Numbered from the stretch's first letter, positions 36,136 to 45,417 are shown. The stretch is 64,000 nt of DNA from Oscillospiraceae bacterium (GCA_021200775.1 JAJQGB010000009.1:389668-453667); one strand, 5' to 3'. The notes: a model not told the origin generated them from the letters alone. Program-made: numbers and translations.

Positions 36136-38490
36136 GTGGCAGATAATTTTACCGAGCTGAAAAGAAAGGCTCTTACAAAGTATTTTTCGCATCTCAACGA
36201 CATGCAACGTGAAGCCGTCTTCACGGTTGACGGACCGGTTCTGATACTGGCTGGCGCCGGAAGCGGCAAGACGACTGTTCTTGTAAACCGTGTTGCCAAC
36301 ATGATTTATTTCGGCAACGCATATAACGATACATATAAATATTCCGGAGTAACTCCCGACGACGAGAAGTTCCTTAGAGATTACGTAGACGGCAGAACCG
36401 ACGACGCAGAGCGTCTAAGAGCAATCACTGCCGTCAACTGCGTAAATCCGTGGAATATCCTCGCAATCACATTCACAAACAAAGCCGCAGGCGAACTGAA
36501 AGACCGACTTCACCAGATGCTTGGCACCGTCGCTGACGGCATAACAGCCGCAACCTTCCATTCGGCGTGTGTTAGAATCCTGAGAAGGGAAATCGACAAG
36601 CTCGGCTATGCTTCGAGCTTTACAATCTACGACACCGACGACACCCAGAGGGTTATAAAAGCCTGCTTGCAGGACTACAACATCTCCGACAAGCGCTTCC
36701 CGCCAAAAGAGATTATGCGTGAGATTTCTTCAGCCAAAGAATCTCAGGTCGACGAAAACGAGTACTCAAAGCTCTCGATGGGCGACTATCGCAAACAGAC
36801 TATTGCCAAGATTTATTCGGAGTATCAGCAAAGGCTCCGCAACGCCAATGCCATTGATTTCGACGACATAATTTTACTCACAGTAAGGCTTTTCGAGGAA
36901 TTCCCGGATGTCTTAGAGCACTACCAGAACCTCTATAAATACATACTTGTTGACGAGTATCAGGACACCAACATGGTGCAATATCGCCTGATTTCTATGC
37001 TCAGCGCAAAGCGCAAGAATCTCTGTGTAGTCGGCGATGACGACCAGTCAATCTACAAGTTCCGTGGCGCCACAATCGAGAATATTCTCTCCTTCGAGCA
37101 CCAGTACGAAAATGCAAAGGTAATCCGCCTTGAACAGAATTACCGTTCAACCCAGAACATCCTCACATGTGCAAACGAAGTAATCAAGAATAACAGGAGC
37201 AGAAAAGGTAAGCGACTCTGGACCTCAGCCGGCGACGGTGAAAAGGTAACAGTCTACGGTGCCTCCACCGAGCAGGGTGAGTCGAGATACGTCGCCGAAA
37301 CGGTCTTAAACTACATCAAGGATGGCGGCAAATACTCCGATAATGCGGTTTTATACCGCATGAACGCCCAGTCGAACTCGATTGAAAACGCCTTCATGCG
37401 AAGCGGAATCCCCTATAAAGTCATCGGAGGACTCCGGTTCTTCGACCGCAAGGAAGTCAAGGACATCGATGCATATTTATCAGTTCTCAACAACGAAAAC
37501 GACCTGCTTCGCCTCAAACGTATCATCAACGAGCCGAAGCGTGGCATAGGAGCCGCAACAGTCGATGCCCTCGAAAGCATTTCAAGGGATTTGGGCGAAT
37601 CGCCCTTGCAGGTAATGAGGATGGCTCGTGACTATCCGATTCTCTCCCGTTCCGCCCCGAAGCTGATGACTCTTGCCGAAATGTTCGACGAGCTTCGAGA
37701 CCATGCCGAGCTGATTCCGCTCCCGGAACTTCTGGATGAACTGATGGATAAGTCCGGCTACCGGGCTTTCCTTGAAACCCAGGGCGATGAGGGTGCTACC
37801 AGACTTGAAAACATCAACGAGCTCAAATCATCAATGGTAAGTTATCTCGAAGAAGCCGAAGAGCCATCTTTGTCAGGCTTTTTGGAGGACGTCGCCCTCT
37901 ATGCCGATATCGATTCAATGGATTCTTCCGACAGCGTAACTCTTATGACTGTCCATTCTGCAAAGGGTCTCGAATTTAACAACGTCTTTGTAGTCGGCAT
38001 GGAAGAAAACATCTTCCCGAGCTCTCGTAGTATGGATACCGAAGAAGATATCGAAGAGGAACGCCGCCTTGCATATGTAGCAATAACGAGAGCCCGGAAG
38101 CATCTTAGCCTCAGTTACGCTCGCCAGCGTCTTCTTTTCGGCTCGACCAATTTCAACCGTCCGTCAAGATTCATAAACGAACTTCCCGAAGAAGCAATTG
38201 AAAAGAGTACTGAGAGAACCTCCGACGACTACCAGCGCAGAGCCGTTCCAAAGTCAAACACCTCAACTGCTCCGTCCTATCTACAGCAGGCAACAAAGAA
38301 GCCGCAGACCCAGAAAACCACAGGCAATATAGACTTTTCGACCGGCGACCGAGTACATCACAATGTCTTTGGCGACGGAACGGTGCTGAAGACCACCAAA
38401 ATGTCGAACGATATGCTTCTGGAAGTAGCCTTCGACACGGTAGGAACAAAGAAGATAATGGCGACCTTCGCCAGAATAACCAAGTTGTAA
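36136..38490 (+). CDS. pcrA: ATP-dependent DNA helicase PcrA/UvrD
   Basis: This superfamily 1A helicase acts in repair and in removing RecA or stalled complexes. The 784-residue protein has Walker A AGAGSGKT (about residues 39-46), LAITFTNKAAGELK, motif II LVDEYQDTN, GDDDQSIYKFRGA, QNYRST, TVHSAKGLEFNNVF and VAITRARKHLSLSYA. The C-terminal Tudor-like tail (GDRVHHNVFGDGTV) that contacts RNA polymerase in PcrA is present. The start is GTG at 36136, 7 bases after GGAGG; an upstream in-frame ATG lies ahead of the promoter -10 and is rejected. Confidence 0.97.
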   Translation: MADNFTELKRKALTKYFSHLNDMQREAVFTVDGPVLILAGAGSGKTTVLVNRVANMIYFGNAYNDTYKYSGVTPDDEKFLRDYVDGRTDDAERLRAITAVNCVNPWNILAITFTNKAAGELKDRLHQMLGTVADGITAATFHSACVRILRREIDKLGYASSFTIYDTDDTQRVIKACLQDYNISDKRFPPKEIMREISSAKESQVDENEYSKLSMGDYRKQTIAKIYSEYQQRLRNANAIDFDDIILLTVRLFEEFPDVLEHYQNLYKYILVDEYQDTNMVQYRLISMLSAKRKNLCVVGDDDQSIYKFRGATIENILSFEHQYENAKVIRLEQNYRSTQNILTCANEVIKNNRSRKGKRLWTSAGDGEKVTVYGASTEQGESRYVAETVLNYIKDGGKYSDNAVLYRMNAQSNSIENAFMRSGIPYKVIGGLRFFDRKEVKDIDAYLSVLNNENDLLRLKRIINEPKRGIGAATVDALESISRDLGESPLQVMRMARDYPILSRSAPKLMTLAEMFDELRDHAELIPLPELLDELMDKSGYRAFLETQGDEGATRLENINELKSSMVSYLEEAEEPSLSGFLEDVALYADIDSMDSSDSVTLMTVHSAKGLEFNNVFVVGMEENIFPSSRSMDTEEDIEEERRLAYVAITRARKHLSLSYARQRLLFGSTNFNRPSRFINELPEEAIEKSTERTSDDYQRRAVPKSNTSTAPSYLQQATKKPQTQKTTGNIDFSTGDRVHHNVFGDGTVLKTTKMSNDMLLEVAFDTVGTKKIMATFARITKL

Positions 38491-38516
38491 ACTTGTAGAT
38501 TTAAGGGTAATAAACT

Positions 38517-39116
38517 ATGGCTAACTATACATATGATGATTACTTAACGGAAGACATGCTGAGCCTCCATGACGAGATGGCAGTAAAAATCCTCATCTGC
38601 TATTTCTTAAGGCAAATAAACCGCCCGATAACTCCGACTCAGCTCGCCGAAATCGCAACGACTGACGGTACGGTAAACTATTTCACCTATTCGTCGGTGG
38701 TCGAAAGTATGCTCGAAGGCGGTATGCTGTCGCTCGAAAAGAACGGCGACGAGGAATACTATGTCCTTTCCGAAGCCGCAAGAGCCGGCGCAGACAGCTT
38801 CAAACAGCAGGTTCCGGCACGCTTCCGCAACAAGATTTTATCCTCAGGACTAAAGTTCTTTGCCAAGCTCAAAAACGATAACGACGTCAAGGTTTCAGTC
38901 TCTCAGCAGGAAAAGGGCTATCTCGTCGGAGTGACCTGTCAGGATTCAGGAACCGTTTTGATGGACTTGAAGCTATATGCACCTGACGAGGAGCAGGCAA
39001 ACCTTCTCGCCGAGAAAATCAGACTCAATCCGACCGATTTCTATGCAAAAGTCATCGACTTCGCAACCGAAAATGAGGAATACGAACCGGAAGTAAAGGA
39101 GGTCGACGACCTTTGA
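38517..39116 (+). CDS. DUF4364 family protein
   Basis: The 199-residue protein has an N-terminal winged-helix-like segment (LHDEMAVKILICYFLRQINRPITPTQLAEIA) and a C-terminal domain rich in beta structure. This matches DUF4364, found in many Clostridia and thought to be a DNA-binding regulator; no target is known to me. It lies 26 bases after pcrA and overlaps the next gene by 4 bases, so it is in an operon with them. It has no signal peptide or membrane segment. Confidence 0.82.
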   Translation: MANYTYDDYLTEDMLSLHDEMAVKILICYFLRQINRPITPTQLAEIATTDGTVNYFTYSSVVESMLEGGMLSLEKNGDEEYYVLSEAARAGADSFKQQVPARFRNKILSSGLKFFAKLKNDNDVKVSVSQQEKGYLVGVTCQDSGTVLMDLKLYAPDEEQANLLAEKIRLNPTDFYAKVIDFATENEEYEPEVKEVDDL

Positions 39117-39700
39117 GCGAAATCAAAAACAACAGCTTCTTTGCGCTGACTTCACGAATGAAGTACATAAATCGTTGGGGGCTCATGCGCAATACCCGTA
39201 ACGAAAACATCGCCGAGCACTCTTTAGATACGGCGATAATAGCTCATCTTCTGTGCGTACTCCGCAACGACCGTTTTGGCGGAAATGTCGCCCCGGACAG
39301 AGCCGCAGTACTCGCCATCTTCCACGATACAACCGAAATCATCACCGGCGACCTGCCTACTCCTGTCAAGTACTTAAACCCGGAAATCAGAACCGCCTAT
39401 AAGGACGTCGAGACCGCCGCAGTTGAAAAACTTTTAGGCTGTATACCGGATGATATCCGAAAAGAGTACGACGGCATTTTCAAGTGCGACGACACTGAGC
39501 TTCTTAAACTCGTCAAAGCCGCCGACAAAATTTCGGCACTCATAAAGTGCATCGAGGAGCGAAAGTCCGGAAACCGTGACTTCGAGGAAGCAGAAAAGCA
39601 AACCTATGAATCAATCAGGGCTATGGGAATCCCCGAGGCTGACATGTTCCTTGACGAATTCCTGCCTGCATACGAGCTTACTCTCGACGAGCAGGCTTAA
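39113..39700 (+). CDS. YfbR-like 5'-deoxynucleotidase (HD domain)
   Basis: This 195-residue HD-domain phosphohydrolase resembles YfbR, which dephosphorylates deoxynucleoside monophosphates. Characteristic stretches are INRWGLMRNTRNENIAEHSLDTA, LAIFHDTTEIITGDLPTPVKY and KAADKISALIKCIEE, which hold the H..HD..D metal ligands. The start is TTG at 39113, placed after AAAGGAGG and overlapping the DUF4364 stop. Confidence 0.87.
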   Translation: MSEIKNNSFFALTSRMKYINRWGLMRNTRNENIAEHSLDTAIIAHLLCVLRNDRFGGNVAPDRAAVLAIFHDTTEIITGDLPTPVKYLNPEIRTAYKDVETAAVEKLLGCIPDDIRKEYDGIFKCDDTELLKLVKAADKISALIKCIEERKSGNRDFEEAEKQTYESIRAMGIPEADMFLDEFLPAYELTLDEQA

Positions 39701-39720
39701 CCAACCAAAGGGTGATTTTA

Positions 39721-40887
39721 TTGCTGAAAAAGCTTTTTATCAAGGACTATCAAAATACCTCCGACGCTTCAGTCCGCATAAGATACGGCTTGGTTGCCGG
39801 AGTTTTCGGAGTTGTGACGAATGTCGTTCTGTTTCTGTTCAAGCTTCTGGTCGGACTCATGTCGCACAGTATCACGGTTATCGCCGACGCTGTCAACAAC
39901 CTGTCCGATGCCGGCTCGTCGATTCTTACGATGATAGGCTTCAAGCTTTCAAGTCGCCCTGCCGACAAGGACCACCCATACGGTCACGCAAGATATGAAG
40001 AGATAACCGCACTAATCGTAGCGCTTCTCGTTCTCTGTGTCGGAGTCCTCTTCGCAAAAAGCTCCATCGACAAGATAATCACGCCTTCGGAGCTCGAAAT
40101 AAGCGCCACCACTTATGTCATTCTCGTTGCCGCAGTCGCCGTGAAGCTCTGGCAGTACTTCACTTATATTGATTTCTCAAAAGCCATCGACTCGGACACC
40201 CTGAAAGCCGACGCAGTCGATTCAAGAAACGACGTCATCACGACCTGCTCGGTAATACTAAGCATGGCGGTCATGCAGATTTTCAAAGTCAATCTCGACG
40301 GCTGGTTCGGTCTTATTATTTCCGTATTCGTGATAATCTCGGCGATAAGAACTCTCTCGGAAGTCATCAGCCCTATGCTCGGCGAGCACCCGGACGAAAA
40401 ACTTGTCGAATCCATCTATTCGCTGGTTCGCGGCAGGGAAAACGTCGTCGGCTATCACGACCTGATAATTCACAGCTATGGGGCAGGGAAGTGCTATGCT
40501 TCACTCCATATCGAAGTCGACGCTTCAAAGGACATCTTCCTTCTGCACGACATGATTGACACTATCGAGCGTGAAGCGCATGAAGAACTAGGGATACTCC
40601 TGACAATCCACATGGACCCTGTCGACATGCAGGACCCGCTTCGGGCGAAGCTCCACGACATCACAATCGAAGCTTTACGTGACGAATTCGGAAGCGATTT
40701 AGGAATTCACGATTTCAGAATCGTTGCCGGTCCCACGCATACAAATATACTTTTTGACATTGTAGAGCCGTTCGGCGAACATTATGACCTATCCCGCATC
40801 GAAACCCTTTTGACGGAGAAGTTCCTGGAGGCACACGACCCCACGCAATACTACTTCGTCATTAACCTAGATAAGAAGATGGACTGA
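39721..40887 (+). CDS. cation diffusion facilitator (CDF) family transporter
   Basis: This divalent-metal exporter has about six membrane segments and CDF metal-site residues: SHSITVIADAVNNLSDAGSS and ADKDHPYGHARYE in the first half, TLKADAVDSRNDVITT in the second. A cytoplasmic C-terminal domain (about 220-388) follows. The metal (Zn, Mn or Fe) cannot be assigned by eye. TTG at 39721 is preferred because AAAGGGTGA lies 6 bases upstream; the in-frame GTG at 39712 is inside that site. The stop overlaps the next start. Confidence 0.93.
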   Translation: MLKKLFIKDYQNTSDASVRIRYGLVAGVFGVVTNVVLFLFKLLVGLMSHSITVIADAVNNLSDAGSSILTMIGFKLSSRPADKDHPYGHARYEEITALIVALLVLCVGVLFAKSSIDKIITPSELEISATTYVILVAAVAVKLWQYFTYIDFSKAIDSDTLKADAVDSRNDVITTCSVILSMAVMQIFKVNLDGWFGLIISVFVIISAIRTLSEVISPMLGEHPDEKLVESIYSLVRGRENVVGYHDLIIHSYGAGKCYASLHIEVDASKDIFLLHDMIDTIEREAHEELGILLTIHMDPVDMQDPLRAKLHDITIEALRDEFGSDLGIHDFRIVAGPTHTNILFDIVEPFGEHYDLSRIETLLTEKFLEAHDPTQYYFVINLDKKMD

Positions 40888-42026
40888 TGAAAAAACGTAA
40901 ACTCAAAAAATCTGACATTGTCCTTATAGCCGTTTTCGTCCTGGCGATTCTATTCAATGTAATCGCCCGGCTGTCGACGACTATCTCTGACTTTTATGTC
41001 CAGAAAATATATCCCGTAATCTCGACGCCGTTTATCTGGCTTTCGGGACTCTTCCCGTTCTCGGTGGGTGAGGTTATGATAGTTCTCGCTGTGCTTCTCG
41101 TCCTCATCGGACTGCCGGTATTCATCATTTTTATGATAGTAAAGCGCAAGAACCATAAGCTCACTTCAAAAGTCAGCAGTTTTTCGCTAAGATTCGTTGC
41201 CTGGATAGTGGCATACGTCCTCATGACCGAGACGCTCAACTGCTTCATCATGTACCAGTGCACGCCGTTTTCGGAGCGTTATTTTGAGGAGACGGAGCAT
41301 ACCGAAGAGCTCCTTATAGAGACAATCGGTGCCGTTGCCGACGGGCTTTCAGAGCTTTACGCCGAGTTCGACAGGGGAGAAGATGGCTATATAGTGCTGG
41401 ATGATGACTATATCGACGAGTGCAAGGAAGCTTTGACTTCAATTTCCGAAGACTACTCCCAGCTTTCCGGCTACTACCCGAACCCGAAGGGCATCTTCTT
41501 CTCATACTTCATGTCTCAGGAGAGCATCATCGGCTTGTATATCCCGTTTGCATTTGAAGCTACATATAACCGTGACACTCAGGACATTTCAAAGCCCGCA
41601 ACCATCTGCCACGAGCTCGCACACTTAAAAGGCATAATCCAGGAGGACGAAGCCAGCTTTGTCGCAATGGTCGCTTGCTTCAACAGTGACTGCGACGCTG
41701 TCCGCTACAGCGGTCTCCTCGACGCCTTCTACTATCTCTATTCAGACGCTTCGGAACTCATCGGCACTTCCTATGAAGACGCTTTGAGAGAAGCTATTGC
41801 GAACGTCCCTTCAGAAGTATGGGATTGCGACCTTTATTCGTTCAAATCCACCTATTGGGAAGAGAATGAAGATAAAGAGATAATCCCGACTGAAACGGTA
41901 CAGGCTGTTTCGGAAGCCCTGACCGACGCCAATCTCAAATTCAACGAAGTTGAAGAGGGAATCGAAATCTATTATGAAGTAACCAAGCTCCTGATGGACT
42001 ATTACGCCGCTGGCGGCACTATTTAA
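40887..42026 (+). CDS. DUF3810 membrane protein with an HELAH zinc-protease-like motif
   Basis: Three membrane segments occupy about residues 10-30, 55-85 and 105-120, followed by a roughly 250-residue domain that should be outside the cytoplasm or at the membrane. This domain holds ICHELAHLKGIIQEDEASFVA, an HExxH metal site with a downstream glutamate, and PNPKGIFFSYFMS. The pattern is that of DUF3810. A peptidase role is inferred from the motif only. The ATG overlaps the CDF gene's TGA, so the two are translationally coupled. Confidence 0.87.
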   Translation: MKKRKLKKSDIVLIAVFVLAILFNVIARLSTTISDFYVQKIYPVISTPFIWLSGLFPFSVGEVMIVLAVLLVLIGLPVFIIFMIVKRKNHKLTSKVSSFSLRFVAWIVAYVLMTETLNCFIMYQCTPFSERYFEETEHTEELLIETIGAVADGLSELYAEFDRGEDGYIVLDDDYIDECKEALTSISEDYSQLSGYYPNPKGIFFSYFMSQESIIGLYIPFAFEATYNRDTQDISKPATICHELAHLKGIIQEDEASFVAMVACFNSDCDAVRYSGLLDAFYYLYSDASELIGTSYEDALREAIANVPSEVWDCDLYSFKSTYWEENEDKEIIPTETVQAVSEALTDANLKFNEVEEGIEIYYEVTKLLMDYYAAGGTI

Positions 42027-42086
42027 TCCGGTTTAAGGCGGTTCATTTACCCGCTTTGGATAAAATCTCTTTCAGGAGGAACATTA

Positions 42087-43313
42087 ATGAAAATGAAGCA
42101 ACTTCTTTCCGCTTTGCTTGCCTTCGCACTTCTCTTTTCTGCCTTGACAGCTTGCGGAAGTGCCACTGCGGACGAGGTGGACAACCCCGGCGCCGATGTG
42201 GCAACAGACTCAGGCAACGATACTGCGGTCTACGTCGACCGCACGAACATCCACGCCTATGACGATGATGCACCGTCTCTCTACGAAGCCTTCTCCCAGT
42301 GGTTCAAGGTAGGAACAGCCATGAACACAAGCGACCTTGTCGAAGGCTCTGACGAGATGGAAATCCTCATCAAGCAGTACAACATCTTCACCCTTGAAAA
42401 CGAATCTAAGCCGGACGCTATGCACCCGTCGGAGGACGTCTACAACTTTGAAGCGTTGGACAAGCTTGTTGAGTTTGCCAACGAGTACGACAAAACCGTC
42501 CGTGGACATGTTCTCGTCTGGCATTCCCAGTGCCCCGACTGGTTCTTCTACAATGATGAAGGCAACACCGTTTCGGCGGATGTCCTTGTTGAGCGCATGA
42601 AGGAGCACATCACGACGATAGTCAGCCACTACAAGGGCGAAGTCGACGTCTGGGACGTTGTAAACGAAGTTCTCGGTGACTCCGGCGGACTCCGTGACTC
42701 GATGTGGTACCAGATTATCGGCGACTATGACGGCGACGGCGACAAGTACGACTTTATCGAAATCGCATTTCAGACCGCCCACGAAGCCGACCCCGATGCC
42801 CGGCTCATCATCAACGACTACAGCCTTGAATCTTCGGAAGATAAGACCATCACCATGTACATGATGGTCAAGAATATGCTTGAAGAGGGCATCCCGATTG
42901 ACGGTATCGGTCTTCAGATGCACGTTGACATCAACTTCGACGTCGAAACCTGCAAGAACAACGTCGAAATCCTCATGAAATTAAAAGACATCGACCCCGA
43001 TTTCGTCATCGAAATCACCGAGCTCGACGTCAGCTGTTTTTCATGGAGCGACCAGTCGACCGAAGTTGAACTCACCGACGAGTTCGTCGAGAAGTTCGAC
43101 AATCTCTACTCAGACATTTTCGAGATGTTCATCGAGTTCTCCGAAGCGGGATATCTCGACTCAGTAGTCATGTGGGGCTATAACGACGGCGCCACCTGGC
43201 TCAACAGCTACCCCGTCTCCGGCAGAACCAACCACCCACTTCTGATGGACAGCGACTACAAACTAAAATCCGCCTATTGGAGCCTTATAGAGCTTGCGGC
43301 GGAGAAATCCTGA
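42087..43313 (+). CDS. glycoside hydrolase family 10 endo-xylanase, lipoprotein
   Basis: The N-terminus is a lipoprotein signal ending LTAC at C23, so the enzyme should be anchored on the outer face of the membrane. The GH10 barrel follows after a short Asp-rich linker: LENESKPDAMHP, VRGHVLVWHSQCPDWF, the acid/base E194 in DVVNEV, and the nucleophile E312 in ITELDVS. GH10 enzymes cut beta-1,4-xylan. It has a single catalytic domain with no added binding module. AGGAGGAAC lies before the ATG. It ends at a hairpin shared with the convergent gene at 43355-43546. Confidence 0.94.
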   Translation: MKMKQLLSALLAFALLFSALTACGSATADEVDNPGADVATDSGNDTAVYVDRTNIHAYDDDAPSLYEAFSQWFKVGTAMNTSDLVEGSDEMEILIKQYNIFTLENESKPDAMHPSEDVYNFEALDKLVEFANEYDKTVRGHVLVWHSQCPDWFFYNDEGNTVSADVLVERMKEHITTIVSHYKGEVDVWDVVNEVLGDSGGLRDSMWYQIIGDYDGDGDKYDFIEIAFQTAHEADPDARLIINDYSLESSEDKTITMYMMVKNMLEEGIPIDGIGLQMHVDINFDVETCKNNVEILMKLKDIDPDFVIEITELDVSCFSWSDQSTEVELTDEFVEKFDNLYSDIFEMFIEFSEAGYLDSVVMWGYNDGATWLNSYPVSGRTNHPLLMDSDYKLKSAYWSLIELAAEKS

Positions 43314-43316
43314 CAT

Positions 43317-43346
43317 AAAAAACGACCCGGCATTATTTGTCGGGTC
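43317..43346 (-). terminator. terminator between convergent genes, strongest for the minus strand
   Basis: GACCCGGCA (43324-43332) pairs with TGTCGGGTC (43338-43346). On the minus strand the stem is followed by six T (43322-43317). On the plus strand the tail is only AAATTATTTT, so it may weakly serve the GH10 gene too. Confidence 0.87.
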
Positions 43347-43354
43347 AAATTATT

Positions 43355-43546
43355 TTATCCTGCTTGTTTTGTTGCAATCCGTCTGTTTCTCTGCGCCACT
43401 GAGCACTGAAAAGCCTTTATCATCGCCGGTGAAAGCTCCGGGCAATCATCGTCAAACACAATCGGCTTCTTAGCCGCCGCCCTGATTTCTTCTCTCTGCT
43501 CGTCAGTCAACGGCTTCAGTTCTTCAAGAGTTACTGTTTTGGTCAT
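43355..43546 (-). CDS. small antitoxin-like protein, orphan
   Basis: This 63-residue protein begins MTKTVTLEELKPLTDEQREE and continues AAAKKPIVFDDDCPELSPAM. That N-terminal pattern resembles the lead segment of BrnA-like antitoxins, which normally continue into a ribbon-helix-helix DNA-binding domain; here the chain stops after KAFQCSVAQRNRR. It is a real gene: AAAGGAGAC is well placed before the ATG, with a consensus promoter upstream (43567-43595) and its own terminator. No toxin gene is adjacent. The family assignment is tentative. Confidence 0.7.
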   Translation of the reverse strand: MTKTVTLEELKPLTDEQREEIRAAAKKPIVFDDDCPELSPAMIKAFQCSVAQRNRRIATKQAG

Positions 43547-43566
43547 AATAAAGTCTCCTTTATAAC

Positions 43567-43595
43567 ATTATACTCCTTTCCGCAACAAAAATCAA
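43567..43595 (-). promoter_or_regulatory. promoter for the small antitoxin-like gene
   Basis: On the minus strand, TTGATT (43595-43590) and TATAAT (43572-43567) are 17 bases apart. The start codon follows about 21 bases downstream of the -10 box. Confidence 0.8.
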
Positions 43596-43706
43596 CACCT
43601 ATTTCCATGTGCAACGCATTTTCAAAACTTGTTTCATAAATTCACATCATCCCATCTCTTATAAAAAATTTCACAAAACTTTTCCCTGAAATAGCGTCAT
43701 ATTTGG

Positions 43707-43776
43707 TTGACAAACTGGCGATTTGGTGCTATCATAGATGTGGTTTTATACCAAAATATATTTTGGAGGAATTCAA
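43707..43776 (+). promoter_or_regulatory. promoter and palindromic leader of surface protein 1
   Basis: TTGACA (43707-43712) and TATCAT (43730-43735) are 17 bases apart. The perfect palindrome CCAAAATATATTTTGG (43751-43766) begins about 9 bases after the predicted start of transcription. Its last two bases are the first GG of the ribosome site GGAGGA. The same layout recurs at 44561 and 46294. Confidence 0.88.
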
Positions 43777-44478
43777 ATGAAGAAATTTGTATCAATCGCA
43801 GTTGCTCTCGTCATGGTTCTTTCCCTGACTGTTTGCGCAATTGCAGACGATGCTCTCGTTTCTGAGGACACCATGTTCTGGACTAATGGCAACTGGGCTG
43901 ACTACACTCTCGACAACATCACTATGACTGAACTTCTCGAAGCTCTCCAGACCGAAGGCGCTTGCCTCGTTCTTACAAGAGACCCCGAGACTCATATCGT
44001 ATATGATGATGGCACTTGGGAGAAGTTCTGCATCCTCGACTCCTGGTGGAGCGGCACTGACGTAACCACTGGTAACGGATGGGTAGTTCTCGGCTCTGGC
44101 GGAACCACCTCTGAGGATGAGCCTGATGGCGGAATCATCGACTGCGTATATGATGATGGCGTAACTGTTATGTGGGATGGTGCTACTGTTGCACAGGCTT
44201 TGATTGACGGCGGCTTCAACTCTGAGGGCGGCGTTACCATGATTATCAATAGCTCTGATGACGGTGCTTACAAGATTACTAACGTATCTGTAGTAGTTTC
44301 TGATGTTGCTTCTTCTGTTGAGGAAGAGACCACTGAGGAAGCTTCTTCCGACGCTGAGGAGACCACCGAGGCTTCTACCGAGACTTCTACCGCTTCTTCT
44401 CCTGACACCGGTGTTGCACTTGCTTTCGTTCCGATGGCAATCGCTGGTATCGCAGTAGTTTCTTCTAAGAGAAGATAA
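43777..44478 (+). CDS. exported surface protein 1 with (S/P)PxTG-type sorting tail
   Basis: A cleavable signal peptide (MKKFVSIAVALVMVLSLTVCAIAD) precedes a Trp-rich, probably beta-sandwich domain (about 25-185) containing FWTNGNW, DVTTGNGWVVLG and AYKITNVSVVV. A Ser/Thr/Glu-rich linker leads to SPDTG (208-212), a hydrophobic stretch and the end SSKRR. This is a sortase-type anchor of the (S/P)PxTG class known from Clostridioides difficile SrtB substrates. The domain looks like a carbohydrate-binding module, but that is inference. Heavy use of GCT, TCT and GTT resembles the ribosomal genes here, which suggests high expression. The start is fixed by GGAGGA; 233 residues. Confidence 0.85.
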   Translation: MKKFVSIAVALVMVLSLTVCAIADDALVSEDTMFWTNGNWADYTLDNITMTELLEALQTEGACLVLTRDPETHIVYDDGTWEKFCILDSWWSGTDVTTGNGWVVLGSGGTTSEDEPDGGIIDCVYDDGVTVMWDGATVAQALIDGGFNSEGGVTMIINSSDDGAYKITNVSVVVSDVASSVEEETTEEASSDAEETTEASTETSTASSPDTGVALAFVPMAIAGIAVVSSKRR

Positions 44479-44492
44479 TCTTCAATGATTTC

Positions 44493-44530
44493 AAAAGCCG
44501 TGCCGATAAGGTACGGCTTTTCTCTTTTCA
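44493..44530 (+). terminator. intrinsic terminator after surface protein 1
   Basis: AAAAGCCGTGCC (44493-44504) pairs with GGTACGGCTTTT (44510-44521) around the loop GATAA, followed by CTCTTTTC. Confidence 0.88.
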
Positions 44531-44560
44531 AAAAACTTCCTACAAATTCTCATATAATTA

Positions 44561-44633
44561 TTGACAAATCCAAATCCATGTGCTATCATAGATATGGTTT
44601 TAACACCAAAATATATTTTGGAGGAATTCGCAA
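44561..44633 (+). promoter_or_regulatory. promoter and palindromic leader of surface protein 2
   Basis: TTGACA (44561-44566) and TATCAT (44584-44589) are 17 bases apart. The palindrome CCAAAATATATTTTGG is at 44606-44621, abutting GGAGGA. The spacer between -35 and -10 differs from copy 1 while the boxes and palindrome are kept. Confidence 0.88.
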
Positions 44634-45362
44634 ATGAAAAAAGTATTGTCAATAGCTATCGCTCTTTGCATGATGCTGACTCTCTCTGTCTGCGCTTTTG
44701 CTGATGATACCGTTGTCCTTAATTTGGATCAGGAAGATGCTTATATCTTCTGGTCAAATGGTAACTGGGAGACCGGTGAGTTTACAGACTATGCAATGAC
44801 CGATTTCATCGCTGCTCTTCAGACCGAAGGCGCTCAGCTCGTTATTACAAGAGGTACTGAGTCTCATATCGAGCATAACGGCGGCGAGACCTACGAGAAG
44901 TTCCTTATCACCAACAGCTGGTATAGCGGAGCTGATGTTACCACCGGCAACACTTGGGTTGCTCTTGGTACTGCTGGTCACAATAGCACCACTGAGCCCG
45001 ACGTCGGTATCATCGACTGCATCTCTGATGATGGCATTACCATCGTTTACGACGCTAACACTATTGCACAGGCATTGGTTGACGGCGGATTCGATGTCGA
45101 AGGAACAACTGTTCTATTCATCAGCAACAGCCTTCCTGCAGGTAGCTATAAGATTTCTAATATTTCTGTTATCCTTCCTGAGTCTGCCGCCGCTGAGGAG
45201 ACCACCGATGAGGCTGATGCTTCTTCTGACGTTGAGGAGACCACTGAGGCTGTTGAGTCCACTGAGACTTCTACCGCTTCTTCTCCTGACACTGGTGTAG
45301 CTCTTGCTCTCGTTCCGATGGCAATCGCTGGCATCGCAGTAGTTTCTTCTAAGAGAAGATAA
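44634..45362 (+). CDS. exported surface protein 2 with (S/P)PxTG-type sorting tail (paralog of 1)
   Basis: This 242-residue paralog of the preceding protein has a signal peptide ending SVCAFAD. Its middle domain is clearly homologous to that of protein 1: FWSNGNW, ALQTEGAQLVITR, YSGADVTTGNTWVALG, IAQALVDGGF and SYKISNISVIL. A Ser/Thr/Glu linker leads to SPDTG (217-221) and the same hydrophobic tail. It has its own promoter and terminator, so it is transcribed separately. A wall-anchored, possibly glycan-binding protein is inferred. No sortase gene is in the window. Confidence 0.85.
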   Translation: MKKVLSIAIALCMMLTLSVCAFADDTVVLNLDQEDAYIFWSNGNWETGEFTDYAMTDFIAALQTEGAQLVITRGTESHIEHNGGETYEKFLITNSWYSGADVTTGNTWVALGTAGHNSTTEPDVGIIDCISDDGITIVYDANTIAQALVDGGFDVEGTTVLFISNSLPAGSYKISNISVILPESAAAEETTDEADASSDVEETTEAVESTETSTASSPDTGVALALVPMAIAGIAVVSSKRR

Positions 45363-45417
45363 TCACTTTTCTGTCATAGATTAAGACCGTAGGCTCCGGC
45401 TTGCGGTCTTTTTCTTT
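45357..45417 (+). repeat. 61-base direct repeat, copy A (end of gene and terminator)
   Basis: These 61 bases, from the last codons of surface protein 2 through its terminator, are identical to 46945-47005 after surface protein 3. The coding sequence just upstream is also nearly identical between the two. Confidence 0.95.
45383..45417 (+). terminator. intrinsic terminator after surface protein 2
   Basis: AAGACCG (45383-45389) pairs with CGGTCTT (45404-45410), with an inner GGC/GCT region, followed by TTTCTTT. Confidence 0.88.
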
